The notes: a model not told the origin generated them from the sequence alone. A DNA stretch of 64,000 nucleotides from Gallaecimonas sp. GXIMD4217 (GCF_038087665.1 NZ_CP149925.1:62001-126000), one strand, 5' to 3'; counted from the stretch's first letter, positions 19,132 to 29,387 are shown. Made by a program: numbers and translations.

Positions 19132-20181
19132 TCAATCTTTACTGCGTTTGGCTTCATCGTGAAGGCAATTGCCGTACAGAGCGGTATAGCGCTGCGCGGT
19201 CCGCTGTGGGGCAAAGACATCCAGTGTCTGTTTGGCCGCTTCGCTCAATTGCCTGCCCAGCTCCGGGTCGTCAAGCAGTTGGCGCAGGGCCTCGGTGAGG
19301 GCAGGCCCGCTGCCGGTTTCCACCAGCAGGCCGTTTTTCCGGTCCTGGATGATGTCGACTATGCCGCCGGCTCGGGAGCCGATCACGGGCACGCCGTGCT
19401 GCATGGCCTCCAGTATGGTGGAGCCCAGGCCCTCGCTCAGGGAGGGGAACACCAGCAGATCCAGGGCCGCCAGCCAGTTGCCGATATCCTGCCTGTGGCC
19501 AAGGAAATGGACATTGTCCAACCCGGCGGCCTGGGCCTCCAGCTCTTGGCGGTCTGGGCCGTCCCCCAGGAACAGGAAGGCTACCTGGGGATGGCTGTCC
19601 TTAAGCTGACGGGCCGCCGCTATGGTCAGGTGGAAGCCCTTGTGGTGCAGCAGCTTGCCGACCTGGCCGACCAGCACCTTGCCGGGGAAGCCCTGCCTGA
19701 TGGCGTCGACGGCATCGGCATCGGCGGCAAAGCCGGAATAGCTGGAGGGAATGATGGCCGTTTGTGCGTCGGCCACCCGGCTTTTGACCACGGATTCGAT
19801 GGCGCGGCTCAGGCAGGCCACGGTGGCCGCCCTGCGGTAGGCCAGGGCGGTCAGGTGCCCCTTGCCCAGGGGGTTGTCGACCCGCCTGGTGATGACATAG
19901 GGCGTCTTCCTGAGCAGCTGCTCCAGCAGGGCCCAATACACGGCCTTGCCGTCGTGGCAATGGATCAGATCCCAGTCGCCCCCCTGGCCGTGGCCCTTGA
20001 GGAAATGGTTCACCTGCCTGGTGGTCACGGGCAGGGAGGCCACCTCGTCAAAGAGACGGCTGCCGGCCTTGGCGATCAGGGTCTGCTTCAGGCCCTGGGC
20101 CGCCAGGGAGCGGATCAGGTTGAGGGTCTGGCGCTCGCCACCGGAAAAGCCGCTGGCCAGGTTGACGTGGCAGATGTGCAT
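19132..20181 (-). CDS. GT4 family glycosyltransferase
   Basis: The 349-residue product has the two-Rossmann (GT-B) layout. N-terminal MHICHVNLASGFSGGERQTLNLI includes the glycine loop and H-D of CHDGKAVYW. The C-terminal donor domain has VGQVGKLLHHKGFH and the E-x7-E motif in PSLSEGLGSTILEAMQHGVPVIG. Such enzymes add a sugar to LPS core or O-chain from a nucleotide-sugar. It is the first gene of the minus-strand GT4-GT7-coaD-wzi-barrel run; 92 nt separates it from the divergent GT4 gene. Confidence 0.88.
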   Translation of the reverse strand: MHICHVNLASGFSGGERQTLNLIRSLAAQGLKQTLIAKAGSRLFDEVASLPVTTRQVNHFLKGHGQGGDWDLIHCHDGKAVYWALLEQLLRKTPYVITRRVDNPLGKGHLTALAYRRAATVACLSRAIESVVKSRVADAQTAIIPSSYSGFAADADAVDAIRQGFPGKVLVGQVGKLLHHKGFHLTIAAARQLKDSHPQVAFLFLGDGPDRQELEAQAAGLDNVHFLGHRQDIGNWLAALDLLVFPSLSEGLGSTILEAMQHGVPVIGSRAGGIVDIIQDRKNGLLVETGSGPALTEALRQLLDDPELGRQLSEAAKQTLDVFAPQRTAQRYTALYGNCLHDEAKRSKD

Positions 20182-20273
20182 GTCGAGCTTCTTGTCGGGA
20201 AAACGGCTCTAGTCTACGGGAAAGGACGGCCTTATGGTAAGGTTGCGGCGCCTGTGAAGTCGGAGAATGTCAG

Positions 20274-21368
20274 ATGAAGGTCTTGGTGGTCAGCTCATAC
20301 AAGGACACCTGGAACTCGGTTCGTCCCGAGGCCGAGATGTTGATTGGTCTCGCCGATCATGGTGTCGAGCTGGAGGTCATGACCCAGGGCGATGCCGACT
20401 ATGTCAGCCGCTTCCGGGAGGCCGGGGTTAAAGCCCATCCCTACCACCCCACCAAGAAATTCAGCCTGGAGGCCATCAGCCGTATCCGCAGGGTGCTCAG
20501 GGAAGGCCGTTTCGACGCCGTCTACAGCTTCAACAACAAGGCCATCGCCAACGTCAACCTGGCCGCACTGGGCCTGCCGGTGAAGGTGCTGACCTACCGG
20601 GGCCAGACCGGCAACATCAGCAAATGGGATCCCAGCTGCTACCTGACCCACCTGAGCCCGCGGGTTGACCGTATCGTCTGCGTCTCCAAGGCCACCCGGG
20701 ACGACCTGCAGCAGCATGTCTGGGGTAATCGCAACAAGGTCTGCGCCGTCTACAAGGGCCACGATCTGGCCTGGTATCAGGAGCAGCAAGCGGATCTTGG
20801 CCAGTTCGGCATTCCCGAAGGCGCCTTCGTGGTGGGCTCGGTGGCCAATGCCCGGCCCCGCAAGGGCCTGCCGGTGCTGATGGCGGCCACCCACGACCTG
20901 CCGAAAGACAGCGACATCCACCTGCTGCTGGTGGGTGGCGGCATGGATACTCCTGAAGTGAAGGCCCTCATTGACGCCAGCCCCATGAAGGACCGCATTC
21001 ACCTGGCCGGATTCCGCAAGGACGCCCCGGCCATCATCGCCGCCTGCGATGTCTCGGTGCTGGCCTCCACCAAGCGGGAGGGCCTGCCCAAGACGGTCAT
21101 CGAGGCCATGGTCTATGGGGTGGCGCCCATCGTCTCCAATACCGGTGGCAGTGCCGAGCTGATCGAGGACGGCGTGTCCGGCATAGAGGTGCAGCCGGGG
21201 GACGCGGCGGCCATTGCCGCCGGCATCCAGCGCCTTTATCAGGACAGGGAGCTGTGCGAGCGCATGGGCCAGGCGGCCCGGGGCCGCATCGACAGCCATT
21301 TCAACGTCAGGCAGTCCTCGGCCGAACTCTACAGGGTGTTGCGGGAAACCCTCAGCGGCGACTTTTGA
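20274..21368 (+). CDS. GT4 family glycosyltransferase
   Basis: The 364-residue GT-B enzyme starts MKVLVVSSYKDTWNSVRPEAEML and has YSFNNKAIANVNLAALGLPVKVLTYRG in the acceptor domain. Its donor domain carries VGSVANARPRKGLPVLM and the E-x7-E motif STKREGLPKTVIEAMVYGVAP. Glycosyltransferases of this kind extend the LPS core oligosaccharide. It is monocistronic on the plus strand, divergent from the other GT4 gene. Its last 17 nt overlap the 3' end of the convergent WaaE-like gene. The sugar is unknown. Confidence 0.87.
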   Translation: MKVLVVSSYKDTWNSVRPEAEMLIGLADHGVELEVMTQGDADYVSRFREAGVKAHPYHPTKKFSLEAISRIRRVLREGRFDAVYSFNNKAIANVNLAALGLPVKVLTYRGQTGNISKWDPSCYLTHLSPRVDRIVCVSKATRDDLQQHVWGNRNKVCAVYKGHDLAWYQEQQADLGQFGIPEGAFVVGSVANARPRKGLPVLMAATHDLPKDSDIHLLLVGGGMDTPEVKALIDASPMKDRIHLAGFRKDAPAIIAACDVSVLASTKREGLPKTVIEAMVYGVAPIVSNTGGSAELIEDGVSGIEVQPGDAAAIAAGIQRLYQDRELCERMGQAARGRIDSHFNVRQSSAELYRVLRETLSGDF

Positions 21369-22104
21369 TCCACAGGGCCGCGTACTTGTTGAAGGCATAG
21401 TGGGCGGTGAACATGGCCAGCAGGAAGCCGTGTTTGCCGTCCAGAAAGCCCCTTTGCAGCAGGTATTTCCGAACGAAGGCCCCCAGGCCGTGCAGGCAGG
21501 CCGATGTGAGACCCGCCTGCTTGCCCCTTCTCGCCTTGCCCTCTGCCCAGTCGTTGGCGTAGCGCACCGACTTCTGCAGGTAGGAGGTGAAATCCCCGGT
21601 GGTGTAGTGCAGCAGGTGGCCGGGCAGATCCTCGACCTGGGCACCGCCGCAGCTGACCTTTTCATGGACCAGGGCGTCGTCGTACTGGTACTCATCGCGG
21701 CGGTACAGGCGCACGATGCGGTCCGGGTACCAGCCCGAGTGCTTGATGAAGCGACCGAAGAAGTCGGTGAGGCGGTTGGCCCGGTACACGGTCTGGCGCC
21801 TGTCGTCGGCCACGGCGGCCAGGATCCCGGCCTTCAGCTCCGGAGTGACCACCTCGTCGGCGTCCAGCCACAGCAGCCAGTCGCCCTGGGCATATTCCTG
21901 GGCCCGCTGGCGCTGGGGGCCGAAGCCGGGCCAGTCGGCGCTCTGGAAGACCCTGGCGCCGGCGGCCTCGGCGATGGCCAGGGTATCGTCGCTGGAGCCG
22001 GAGTCCAAAACCACTATCTCGTCCACCCAGCCCTTGATGCTGTCCAGGCAGGCGGGCAAGTCTTCTGCCACGTCCTTGGTGATGATGACGGCGCTCAGCT
22101 TCAC
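21352..22104 (-). CDS. GT2 glycosyltransferase, WaaE/KdtX-like
   Basis: The 250-residue protein is a GT-A enzyme of the WaaE (LPS core beta-1,4-glucosyltransferase) type: [22 protein letters not shown] at the start, VVLDSGSSDDTL, then WLLWLDADEVVTPEL with the D-x-D. The late YDDALVHEKV and ARYANDWAEG-like helices are typical of the family. The initiator is GTG at 22104, overlapping the waaF stop (GTGA), which fixes the start. With hldD and waaF it forms an inner-core LPS operon. I infer it acts on heptose I, but the position modified is not shown. Confidence 0.87.
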   Translation of the reverse strand: MKLSAVIITKDVAEDLPACLDSIKGWVDEIVVLDSGSSDDTLAIAEAAGARVFQSADWPGFGPQRQRAQEYAQGDWLLWLDADEVVTPELKAGILAAVADDRRQTVYRANRLTDFFGRFIKHSGWYPDRIVRLYRRDEYQYDDALVHEKVSCGGAQVEDLPGHLLHYTTGDFTSYLQKSVRYANDWAEGKARRGKQAGLTSACLHGLGAFVRKYLLQRGFLDGKHGFLLAMFTAHYAFNKYAALWIKSRR

Positions 22105-23114
22105 TTTATGGTCTCCAGCACCTTGTCCACCGAGATCTCGGTCAGGCAGTGGTAGTGGCCGAAGCGGCAGGTGCGGTCGAAGCAGGGGCTGCATTCGATG
22201 GGGTGGCGCACTATGGTGGCCCTGTCGGTCAGCGGCGGGGTGAAGTCCGGGCTGGTGGAGCCGTAGATGGCCACCACCTGGGCGCCGCTGGCGGCGGCCA
22301 CGTGCATCAGTCCGGAGTCGTGGCTCACCACGGTATGGCAGAGGGCGAACAGATCCACGGTGTCTTCCAGCCTTGTCCTGCCACAGAGGTTGTGGACACC
22401 TTCCTGGTCGGCGGCGATGGCGTCGCCGGCTTCCACGTCCTTGGGGCCGCCCATGACCCACACCTGGTAGCCCTGTTCCACCAGTCGGGCGGCCAGGGCG
22501 CGGTGCTTGTCCAGGGGCCACTGCTTGGAGGGGCCGTATTCGGCGCCGGGGCAGAGGGCCACGGCGGGCCTGTCCAGGCCGATGCCCAGCTTGCTCAGCA
22601 CCGCTTCGCCGCTGGCCCTGTCCAGGCGCAGTTGCGGGCTGGGAACCTCGAGTTGGTACCTTGCGTAGTCGGCCTTGCCGGCGCCCAGGCCCAGGTAGCG
22701 CCACACCGTCTTGTCGGTGATGGTCTGGCCGTCCCGGGTGGGACGGCGCTTGCGGGCATCGGTGAGCAGGAAGCTGCGGCCCTCGCCGCTGAAACCCACC
22801 CGCTCGGGGATGCGGGCGAAGAAGGGCACCAGGGCCGATTTGAAGGAGCGCGGCAGTATGATGGCCTTGTGATAGCCCTCGCGGCTCAGCTCCCGGCCCA
22901 GCCGCCAGTTGCCCTTGAAGTTGAGCTTGCCGTGGCTCCAGGGCGCGGCGATGCCGCGGCGCACCTGGGGCATGCGGGCGATGATGGGCAGGGACCAGCC
23001 CGGCGCCAGCACGTCTATGATCGCTTCCCGGTCTCTTTGCGCGATATCCATAAAGAGGGCCTGGGCCATGACCATGTCACCCACCCAGGAGGGGCCGACG
23101 ATCAGGTACTTCAC
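22101..23114 (-). CDS. waaF: ADP-heptose:LPS heptosyltransferase II
   Basis: WaaF transfers the second L-glycero-D-manno-heptose to the inner core of LPS on the cytoplasmic face of the inner membrane. The 337-residue GT9 enzyme begins [21 protein letters not shown] and has the donor-site stretch [13 protein letters not shown] and [27 protein letters not shown], all close to enterobacterial WaaF. The start is GTG at 23114, overlapping the hldD stop as GTGA. The next gene repeats the same overlap, so hldD, waaF and the GT2 are tightly coupled. Confidence 0.96.
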   Translation of the reverse strand: MKYLIVGPSWVGDMVMAQALFMDIAQRDREAIIDVLAPGWSLPIIARMPQVRRGIAAPWSHGKLNFKGNWRLGRELSREGYHKAIILPRSFKSALVPFFARIPERVGFSGEGRSFLLTDARKRRPTRDGQTITDKTVWRYLGLGAGKADYARYQLEVPSPQLRLDRASGEAVLSKLGIGLDRPAVALCPGAEYGPSKQWPLDKHRALAARLVEQGYQVWVMGGPKDVEAGDAIAADQEGVHNLCGRTRLEDTVDLFALCHTVVSHDSGLMHVAAASGAQVVAIYGSTSPDFTPPLTDRATIVRHPIECSPCFDRTCRFGHYHCLTEISVDKVLETIK

Positions 23115-24055
23115 TGCTGGTCGAGCCAGGTCAGGTAGTCGGAAACGCCCTCGGCCACCGTCTTGAACTCTTCCTTGTAGCCGACGGTGCGCAGCTTGCC
23201 GATGTCGGCCTGGGTGAAGCTCTGGTAGCGGCCCTTGAGGTGCTCGGGGAAGGGGATGTACTCCACCTCACCCTTGCCGTGGTGGGCGATCACCGCATCG
23301 GCCACGGCCTGGAAGGGCTCGGCACGGCCGGTGCCCAGGTTGAAGATGCCGCTGAACTGGGGGTGGTCCAGGAACCAGAGGTTGACCTTGCAGACGTCGC
23401 CCACATAGACGAAGTCGCGCTCCTGGCCGCCGTTCGGGTAGCCGTCGCTGCCTTCGAACAGCTTGGGGTTCTTGCCGTCTAGGATCTGGTTGTGCAGGTG
23501 GAAGGCCACCGAGGCCATGGAGCCCTTGTGCTGCTCGCGGGGGCCGTAGACGTTGAAGTAGCGGAAGCCCACCACCTGGCTCTCGGCCTCGGGCAGGATG
23601 CGGCGCACGTACTGGTCGAACTGCCACTTGGAGTAGCCGTAGACGTTCAGCGGCCCTTCGCATTCGCGCTCTTCACGGAAGCTGTCGGAGCCGCCGTAGA
23701 CGGCGGCGCTGGAGGCATAAAGGAAGGGGATCTCCCTGTCCAGGCACCAGTGCAGCAGCTCCTTGGAGTAGTCGTAGTTGTTCTCCATCATGAACTTGCC
23801 GTCCCACTCGGTGGTGGCGGAGCAGGCGCCCTGATGGAAGACGGCCTGGACCGGGCCGAAGTCTTCGCCTGAGACAATGCGGGCGATGAAATCGTCCTTG
23901 TCCAGGTAATCGGCGATGTCCAGGTCGGCCAGGTTCTTGAATTTGGTGCCGTCGGTGAGGTCGTCGACCACGACGATGTCGGTGAGGCCCCTGTCATTGA
24001 GGGCCTTGACCAGGTTGGCGCCGATGAAACCCGCGCCGCCGGTAACGATGATCAT
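23111..24055 (-). CDS. hldD: ADP-L-glycero-D-manno-heptose-6-epimerase
   Basis: HldD (RfaD) epimerises ADP-D,D-heptose to the ADP-L,D-heptose used by WaaF. The 314-residue short-chain dehydrogenase-type enzyme has the NADP-binding loop [29 protein letters not shown], the catalytic Y-x3-K in YGYSKWQFD, and [23 protein letters not shown] 24055 gives the family length; 26 extra upstream codons would run into the divergent promoter. Donor synthesis and transfer genes being adjacent supports an LPS inner-core operon. Confidence 0.97.
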   Translation of the reverse strand: MIIVTGGAGFIGANLVKALNDRGLTDIVVVDDLTDGTKFKNLADLDIADYLDKDDFIARIVSGEDFGPVQAVFHQGACSATTEWDGKFMMENNYDYSKELLHWCLDREIPFLYASSAAVYGGSDSFREERECEGPLNVYGYSKWQFDQYVRRILPEAESQVVGFRYFNVYGPREQHKGSMASVAFHLHNQILDGKNPKLFEGSDGYPNGGQERDFVYVGDVCKVNLWFLDHPQFSGIFNLGTGRAEPFQAVADAVIAHHGKGEVEYIPFPEHLKGRYQSFTQADIGKLRTVGYKEEFKTVAEGVSDYLTWLDQQ

Positions 24056-24132
24056 GTAGCTATGCCTTGTTCCGTGCGCCCATGGCAACTGTGGTAGACT
24101 CTGGGTCATTTTCAGCCACTTAGCCTGGGCCA

Positions 24133-24777
24133 ATGAAAACCAGAGACAAGATACTGCAGGCCAGTCTGGCGCTATTCAACGAGCGTGGCGAGCGTAACGT
24201 CACCACCAACCACATTGCCGCCCATCTGGGCATCAGTCCAGGCAATCTATACTACCACTTCCGCAATAAAGAGGACATTATCCACAGCATCTTCGGCCAG
24301 TACGTGGAGCACCTGGAGACGGCCTTCGCGCCCCGGGATCAGGGCCCCATCACCCTGGAAGTGCTGATGAGCTACCTGGATGGCGTCTTCTACACCATGT
24401 GGGAGTTCCGCTTCTTCTACGCCTCGTTGCCGGACATCCTGGCCCGCAACCCCGAACTGCACCAGGAATACTACGAGGTCCAGCAGCGCCTGGCCGAGCG
24501 GGTGATCGCCATCCTCAAATCGCTGCGGGAAGAGGGCATCTTCGCCATAGACGACGAGGCCCTGCCGTACCTGGCCCACACCATCAAGATCCTGGTGACC
24601 TTCTGGATCAGCTACCAGACCACCCAGGCCGTGGAGGCCAGGATCACCAGGCCGGTGATCTACCAGGGGGTATTGAAGGTCATCTTCCTGATCAAGCCCT
24701 ACCTGACCGAGGCGGCCCGCGACACCATCGCCCGCCTGGAAGACCACTACAAGAAAATGGCCTCGCGGCTACGCTGA
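24133..24777 (+). CDS. TetR/AcrR family transcriptional regulator
   Basis: The 214-residue protein has a TetR helix-turn-helix at about residues 5-50 ([44 protein letters not shown]) and a helical ligand domain with a C-terminal part rich in aromatic residues. A ligand cannot be predicted. It is divergent from hldD (77 nt between starts) and 69 nt upstream of kbl on the same strand, so it could control itself, the heptose operon or kbl-tdh. None of these is demonstrated. Confidence 0.88.
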   Translation: MKTRDKILQASLALFNERGERNVTTNHIAAHLGISPGNLYYHFRNKEDIIHSIFGQYVEHLETAFAPRDQGPITLEVLMSYLDGVFYTMWEFRFFYASLPDILARNPELHQEYYEVQQRLAERVIAILKSLREEGIFAIDDEALPYLAHTIKILVTFWISYQTTQAVEARITRPVIYQGVLKVIFLIKPYLTEAARDTIARLEDHYKKMASRLR

Positions 24778-24846
24778 GGTCCGCTGTCTAAAACGGCGCC
24801 TTCGGCTACAATGGGCGCCGCGCAAACCTTTTAATCGGAGGCCCGG

Positions 24847-26040
24847 ATGAGTGCCAAGCTTTTCGACCATCTCAAGCAGGAACTGCAGACCCTCAAGGCC
24901 GAGGGCCTGTACAAGGACGAACGTATCATCACCAGCGCCCAGCAGGCGGCCATCCAGGTCCAAAGCGGCGAAGAGGTGATTAACTTCTGTGCCAACAACT
25001 ACCTGGGCCTGGCCAACCATCCGGAGCTGATCAAGGCCGCCAAGCAGGGCCTGGACGAGCACGGCTTCGGCATGGCCTCGGTGCGCTTCATCTGCGGCAC
25101 CCAGGACATCCACAAGACCCTGGAGAAGAAGATCGCCGACTTCCTGGGCATGGAAGACGCCATCCTCTACTCCTCCTGTTTCGACGCCAACGCCGGCCTG
25201 TTCGAAACCCTGCTGGGCCCCGAAGACGCCATCATCTCCGACGCCCTCAACCACGCCTCCATCATCGACGGCGTGCGCCTGTGCAAGGCCAAGCGCTTCC
25301 GTTACGCCAACAACGACCTGGCGGAGCTGGAGCAGCAGCTGCAGGCCGCCGACGAGGCCGGCGCCCGCTTCAAGCTGATCGCCACCGACGGCGTCTTCTC
25401 CATGGACGGCGTCATCGCCAACCTGCCCGGCATCTGTGACCTGGCCGAGAAATACGACGCCCTGGTGATGGTGGACGACTCCCACGCCGTCGGCTTCGTC
25501 GGCGAAGGCGGCCGCGGCGTCCACGAGTTCCACGACTGCATGGACCGCGTGCACATCATCACCGGCACCCTGGGCAAGGCCCTGGGCGGCGCCTCCGGCG
25601 GCTACACCGCCGCCAGCAAGGAAGTGGTGGACATGCTGCGCAACCGCAGCCGTCCCTACCTGTTCTCCAACTCCCTGGCCCCGGCCATCGTCAACGCCTC
25701 CATCCGGGTGCTGGACATGCTGGCCGACGGCCACGAGCTGCGCGCCAGGCTGGAAGAGAACAGCCGTTACTTCCGCGAGCGCATGACCGAGGCCGGCTTC
25801 ACCCTGGCTGGTGCCGACCACGCCATCATCCCGGTGATGCTGGGCGACGCCAAGGTGGCCAAGGAAATGGCCGACCGCATGCTGGCCGAAGGCATCTATG
25901 TAGTGGGCTTCAGCTTCCCGGTGGTGCCCAAGGGCCAGGCCCGCATCCGCACCCAGATGTCCGCCGCCCACACCAGGGAGCAGCTGGACAAGGCCATAGA
26001 CGCCTTCATCCGTATCGGCAAAGATCTCGGCGTGATCTAA
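24847..26040 (+). CDS. kbl: 2-amino-3-ketobutyrate coenzyme A ligase
   Basis: Kbl cleaves 2-amino-3-ketobutyrate with CoA to glycine and acetyl-CoA, completing the Tdh route of threonine degradation. The 397-residue PLP enzyme (alpha-oxoamine synthase family) has [16 protein letters not shown], the substrate segment [17 protein letters not shown] and the PLP lysine in [15 protein letters not shown]. Length is identical or nearly so to E. coli Kbl (398). CGGAGG precedes the ATG. tdh follows after 10 nt in the usual kbl-tdh operon. Confidence 0.97.
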   Translation: MSAKLFDHLKQELQTLKAEGLYKDERIITSAQQAAIQVQSGEEVINFCANNYLGLANHPELIKAAKQGLDEHGFGMASVRFICGTQDIHKTLEKKIADFLGMEDAILYSSCFDANAGLFETLLGPEDAIISDALNHASIIDGVRLCKAKRFRYANNDLAELEQQLQAADEAGARFKLIATDGVFSMDGVIANLPGICDLAEKYDALVMVDDSHAVGFVGEGGRGVHEFHDCMDRVHIITGTLGKALGGASGGYTAASKEVVDMLRNRSRPYLFSNSLAPAIVNASIRVLDMLADGHELRARLEENSRYFRERMTEAGFTLAGADHAIIPVMLGDAKVAKEMADRMLAEGIYVVGFSFPVVPKGQARIRTQMSAAHTREQLDKAIDAFIRIGKDLGVI

Positions 26041-26050
26041 GGAGTTCACC

Positions 26051-27076
26051 ATGAAAGCACTGGCAAAGCAGCATGCCGAGAAGGGCATCTGGATGGTCGA
26101 CGTGGACAAGCCCGAGCTTGGCCACAACGACGTCATGATCAAGATTAAGAAGACCGCCATCTGCGGCACCGACATGCACATCTACAACTGGGACCAGTGG
26201 GCCCAGAAGACCATCCCGGTGCCCATGGTGGTCGGCCACGAATACGTGGGCGAGATCGTCGCCGTCGGCCAGGAGGTCAAGGGCTACCAGGTGGGCGACC
26301 GGGTCTCCGGCGAGGGCCATATCACCTGTGGCCACTGCCGCAACTGCCGCGCCGGCCGGGTGCACCTGTGCCGCAACACCACCGGCGTCGGCGTGGACCG
26401 CGAGGGCGCCTTCGCCGAGTACCTGGTGATCCCCGCCTACAACGTCTTCAAGCTGCCGGACAACATCCCCGACGAGATCGCCGCCATCTTCGACCCCTTC
26501 GGCAACGCCGTACACACGGCGTTGAGCTTCGATCTGGTCGGTGAGGACGTGCTGATCACCGGCGCCGGCCCCATCGGCATCATGGCCGCCGCCGTGGCCA
26601 GGCATGTGGGCGCCCGCCATGTGGTGATCACCGACGTCAACGAATACCGCCTGGAGCTGGCCGAGAAGATGGGCGCCACCCGCGCCGTCAACGTGGCCAA
26701 GGAAAAGCTGGAAGACGTCATGAGCGAGCTGGGCATGACCGAGGGCTTCGACGTGGGTCTGGAGATGTCCGGGGTGCCCGTGGCCTTCAACCAGATGCTG
26801 GAAACCATGAACCACGGCGGCCACATCGCCATGTTGGGCATCCCCCCCGGCGACATGGCCATCGACTGGTCCAAGGTCATCTTCAAGGGCCTGGTCATCA
26901 AGGGCATCTACGGCCGGGAAATGTTCGAGACCTGGTACAAGATGGCCTCGCTGATCCAGTCCGGCCTGGATCTCACCCCCATGATCACCCATCAGTTCCC
27001 CATCGACGACTTCCAGAAGGGCTTCGAGGTGATGGGCTCGGGCCAGAGCGGCAAAGTCCTGCTGAATTGGGATTGA
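26051..27076 (+). CDS. tdh: L-threonine 3-dehydrogenase
   Basis: Tdh oxidises L-threonine to 2-amino-3-ketobutyrate with NAD. The 341-residue medium-chain zinc dehydrogenase has the catalytic zinc cysteine in [13 protein letters not shown], the structural zinc lobe [15 protein letters not shown], and the NAD-binding [18 protein letters not shown]. Length equals E. coli Tdh. AAGGAG lies 7 nt before the ATG, and a strong terminator follows. Confidence 0.98.
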   Translation: MKALAKQHAEKGIWMVDVDKPELGHNDVMIKIKKTAICGTDMHIYNWDQWAQKTIPVPMVVGHEYVGEIVAVGQEVKGYQVGDRVSGEGHITCGHCRNCRAGRVHLCRNTTGVGVDREGAFAEYLVIPAYNVFKLPDNIPDEIAAIFDPFGNAVHTALSFDLVGEDVLITGAGPIGIMAAAVARHVGARHVVITDVNEYRLELAEKMGATRAVNVAKEKLEDVMSELGMTEGFDVGLEMSGVPVAFNQMLETMNHGGHIAMLGIPPGDMAIDWSKVIFKGLVIKGIYGREMFETWYKMASLIQSGLDLTPMITHQFPIDDFQKGFEVMGSGQSGKVLLNWD

Positions 27077-27088
27077 TCAAACCCAGGT

Positions 27089-27121
27089 GAAAAAGGGCTG
27101 CCAAGAGGTGCAGCCCTTTTT
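27089..27121 (+). terminator. intrinsic terminator after kbl-tdh
   Basis: A 12-bp stem (AAAAAGGGCTGC, loop of 8, GCAGCCCTTTTT) ends in T6, starting 12 nt after the tdh stop. Confidence 0.92.
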
Positions 27122-27167
27122 GTTAGCCGTTTATAATCCCTTCACTTGTTCTTAACGGATTGAGATC

Positions 27168-28217
27168 GTGAAACATTTCCTTCTGGCAGCCCTGCTGCTG
27201 TCCTTTACCGTCACTGCCGCTCCGGCCACCCCCAAATCCACCGTCTACGAGCTGCTCCTGCTGAGCCAGGAACGCAACGACATCAAGCTGGGGGCCAAGG
27301 CCCTGAACCACGAGCCAGGCCAGCCGAGGCAGACCTGGGATCTGGCCGCGGCGGTCTTTGCCAGCCTTGGCGAGCACGACCGCGAAGAAGATTCGGACAC
27401 CCGGGCCTGGCTGGCCAAGGCGCTGGGCCGCTCCGGCCAGCCCCGTTACCTGCCGGTGCTGGTTCGGGCCTTGCAAAAAACCGAGCACGGCAACATCAAG
27501 AAACACGTCAAACGTGCCATTCGCCAGTTGAAGAAGGGTGACTTGAGCCAGGAGGCCTTCGAAGCCAGGTCCGTCGACATCCAGGGGCGTAGAGACAGTC
27601 TCAATCGACAACTGACGCCGCTGCGCGCCTCGTCCTCGTCCTTCGACAGCATAGTGTCGGACGCGTCGCTGGCGGAGGTACTGCAGACCCTGGGACTGCC
27701 CAACGGGGCCCAGGATGCCATGGAGGTCAAGTTCCGTCCTTTTATCGGCAATCAGCGTTTCCAGCAGCTGCAAATCAACTATGTCGGTATTGGTACCCTG
27801 CGCTTTCGCTATGACAACAACCGCTGGCGACTGCTGGAAAAGATGTCCCAGGTCGATGTCGATCTGGCGGTCTCCGACGGTCTCAAGGTCATGGCCAGCC
27901 GACTCATGGGCCGGAACGCGGACGAGGTCCGCAATGTCGCCAAGGAAATGTATCGGCAGCAGTTGTTCGATGAAGGGCTGCTCGATCTGGTCGGCCAGCG
28001 GATCTGGATGGATCTGGACGCCAAGGACAAGCTGACGGCCGATGCCATGGCCTGGTTGTGCAAGGTGCTGGGCCACAGCGGCAATGGCCGTTATAAGCAG
28101 TTCTTGGAAAAAGTGGCGGCGCAAAGCAGCAACCGCAAGATCACCCGCTATGCGGCCAATGCCGCGCAGAACCTGCCGGCCGTGGCCGAATCGGTCAGTT
28201 TCAAGGTCGCCCCCTGA
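27168..28217 (+). CDS. secreted HEAT-repeat-like hypothetical protein
   Basis: I do not recognise a named family. The 349-residue product has a signal peptide (MKHFLLAALLLSFTVTAAPA) and two alpha-helical repeat regions: about 60-120 (AWLAKALGRSGQPRYLPVLVRAL, HVKRAIRQL) and about 270-335 (AMAWLCKVLGHSGNGRYKQFLEKVA, ITRYAANAAQNL). The two share the pattern ALGxSGxxRYxxxL, suggesting HEAT-like internal duplication around a central mixed domain. The initiator appears to be GTG, with GAG just upstream. Its stop overlaps the next ATG by 1 nt, coupling it to a MipA-type outer-membrane protein, so a periplasmic or envelope role is likely. Confidence 0.6.
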   Translation: MKHFLLAALLLSFTVTAAPATPKSTVYELLLLSQERNDIKLGAKALNHEPGQPRQTWDLAAAVFASLGEHDREEDSDTRAWLAKALGRSGQPRYLPVLVRALQKTEHGNIKKHVKRAIRQLKKGDLSQEAFEARSVDIQGRRDSLNRQLTPLRASSSSFDSIVSDASLAEVLQTLGLPNGAQDAMEVKFRPFIGNQRFQQLQINYVGIGTLRFRYDNNRWRLLEKMSQVDVDLAVSDGLKVMASRLMGRNADEVRNVAKEMYRQQLFDEGLLDLVGQRIWMDLDAKDKLTADAMAWLCKVLGHSGNGRYKQFLEKVAAQSSNRKITRYAANAAQNLPAVAESVSFKVAP

Positions 28218-28972
28218 TGTTGAGCCTAATGGTCGGGGCGGCTGCGACCCTGGAGTTGGGCCTGGGTGCCACCGTCACCTACCTGGAGGACTATGTGGGC
28301 GCCGGGGAAGGGCAAACCTATGTGCTGCCCTTTCCCTACATCTACTACCGCTCCGACAAGCTCAGCATCGACCGCAACCTGATCCGCGGCGAGCTGGCCG
28401 AAAAGGGGCCCTGGCGCCTGGAGCTGAGCCTGTCCGGCAGCATCCCCGCCGACAGCGACGACAACCGGGCCAGGCGCGGCATGATGGATCTGGGCTGGCT
28501 GGGCTCGGCCGGGCCGGCCCTGCAGTATTACCTGGATGGCGACGGCCACAGCGATAATGCCTTCTACCTTGAGCTGCCGGTGCGGGCCGCCGTATCCCTG
28601 GACGACGGCGATCTGCACGGCCGCGGCGTCGAAGTGGAGCCGGCCCTGGTCTGGCAGCGGCGCTACCAGTGGGGCAGCTGGGATCTGAAGCCCACCCTGA
28701 GGGTCGGCCCGCGCTGGGCCAGCCGCGACTACCACCAGTATTACTACGGGGTGGCTCCCGAGTTCGCCCTGGCCGACAGACCCGCCTACCAGGCCGGCAG
28801 CGGCTTCGGCGGCTGGAAGCTGGCGGCTGGCCTGACCCTGCGCCATGGCCATTGGTGGTTGGGGGCCTTCGTGCGCGGCCATGAACTGGGCGATGCCAGC
28901 TTCAGGGACAGCCCCCTGGTCAAGGACAGCCAGAGCCTCAGCGGCGGCGTCGCCCTGGCCTGGGTGTTCTGA
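28217..28972 (+). CDS. MipA/OmpV family outer-membrane protein
   Basis: MipA/OmpV proteins are outer-membrane barrels; MipA scaffolds the lytic transglycosylase MltA with PBP1B in E. coli, but many relatives have other or unknown roles. The 251-residue product has LGLGATVTYLEDYVGAGEG, PFPYIYYRSDKLSIDRN and closes with SLSGGVALAWVF, fitting the family. The leader MLSLMVGAAA is unusually short and lacks basic residues, so the true start or export signal is uncertain. It overlaps the preceding gene by 1 nt (TGATG). Confidence 0.75.
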   Translation: MLSLMVGAAATLELGLGATVTYLEDYVGAGEGQTYVLPFPYIYYRSDKLSIDRNLIRGELAEKGPWRLELSLSGSIPADSDDNRARRGMMDLGWLGSAGPALQYYLDGDGHSDNAFYLELPVRAAVSLDDGDLHGRGVEVEPALVWQRRYQWGSWDLKPTLRVGPRWASRDYHQYYYGVAPEFALADRPAYQAGSGFGGWKLAAGLTLRHGHWWLGAFVRGHELGDASFRDSPLVKDSQSLSGGVALAWVF

Positions 28973-29042
28973 AAGCGATCCACTGGCCTTGATTTTAACA
29001 ACTTGCTAACGTCAGGGCTGGTCAGCAAACCGGGGCAAGGAT

Positions 29043-29387
29043 ATGCGGGTCGTGCTGTTTCTGATGGGGGCCGCGTTATGGCTGGCGCTGGGGCTGCCAA
29101 CAACCCTGGCGCTGCTGTTTGGCAGCGCCAGGGTGGTGAGCCTGGCCGGCCTGTGGCTGTTTTCCCTCTACCTTGGCCTGGGCGTGCTGTCCTATCGCCT
29201 GGAGCGCCTGCACCGTCACCAATGCTGGCTGTTGCCGCTGCCGTTGTCGGTCAGCGCCTTGGTGATGCTGGCCCACCCAGGTGAATGCGAGCCTGGCATT
29301 ACGTGCCTGATGGCGCTCTTGGCCGCCCTGCTGACGCTGCTGCATCGGCACTCACCCAAACGGCTGCGGCGTTCCCACCTGGCATGA
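29043..29387 (+). CDS. small hypothetical inner-membrane protein
   Basis: The 114-residue product is mostly hydrophobic, with about four membrane segments (residues 3-25, 30-50, 60-76, 84-100) and a basic C-terminus (HRHSPKRLRRSHLA) likely in the cytoplasm. AAGGAT precedes the ATG. I recognise no family. It ends at a bidirectional terminator shared with the convergent TonB/Sel1 gene. Confidence 0.55.
   Translation: MRVVLFLMGAALWLALGLPTTLALLFGSARVVSLAGLWLFSLYLGLGVLSYRLERLHRHQCWLLPLPLSVSALVMLAHPGECEPGITCLMALLAALLTLLHRHSPKRLRRSHLA

Noticed and set aside
24785-24825. GGCGCCTTCGGC...GGGCGCC hairpin before kbl as a riboswitch
   Set aside because: The stem is short and no known aptamer pattern for glycine or threonine is visible; more likely incidental GC-rich leader sequence.
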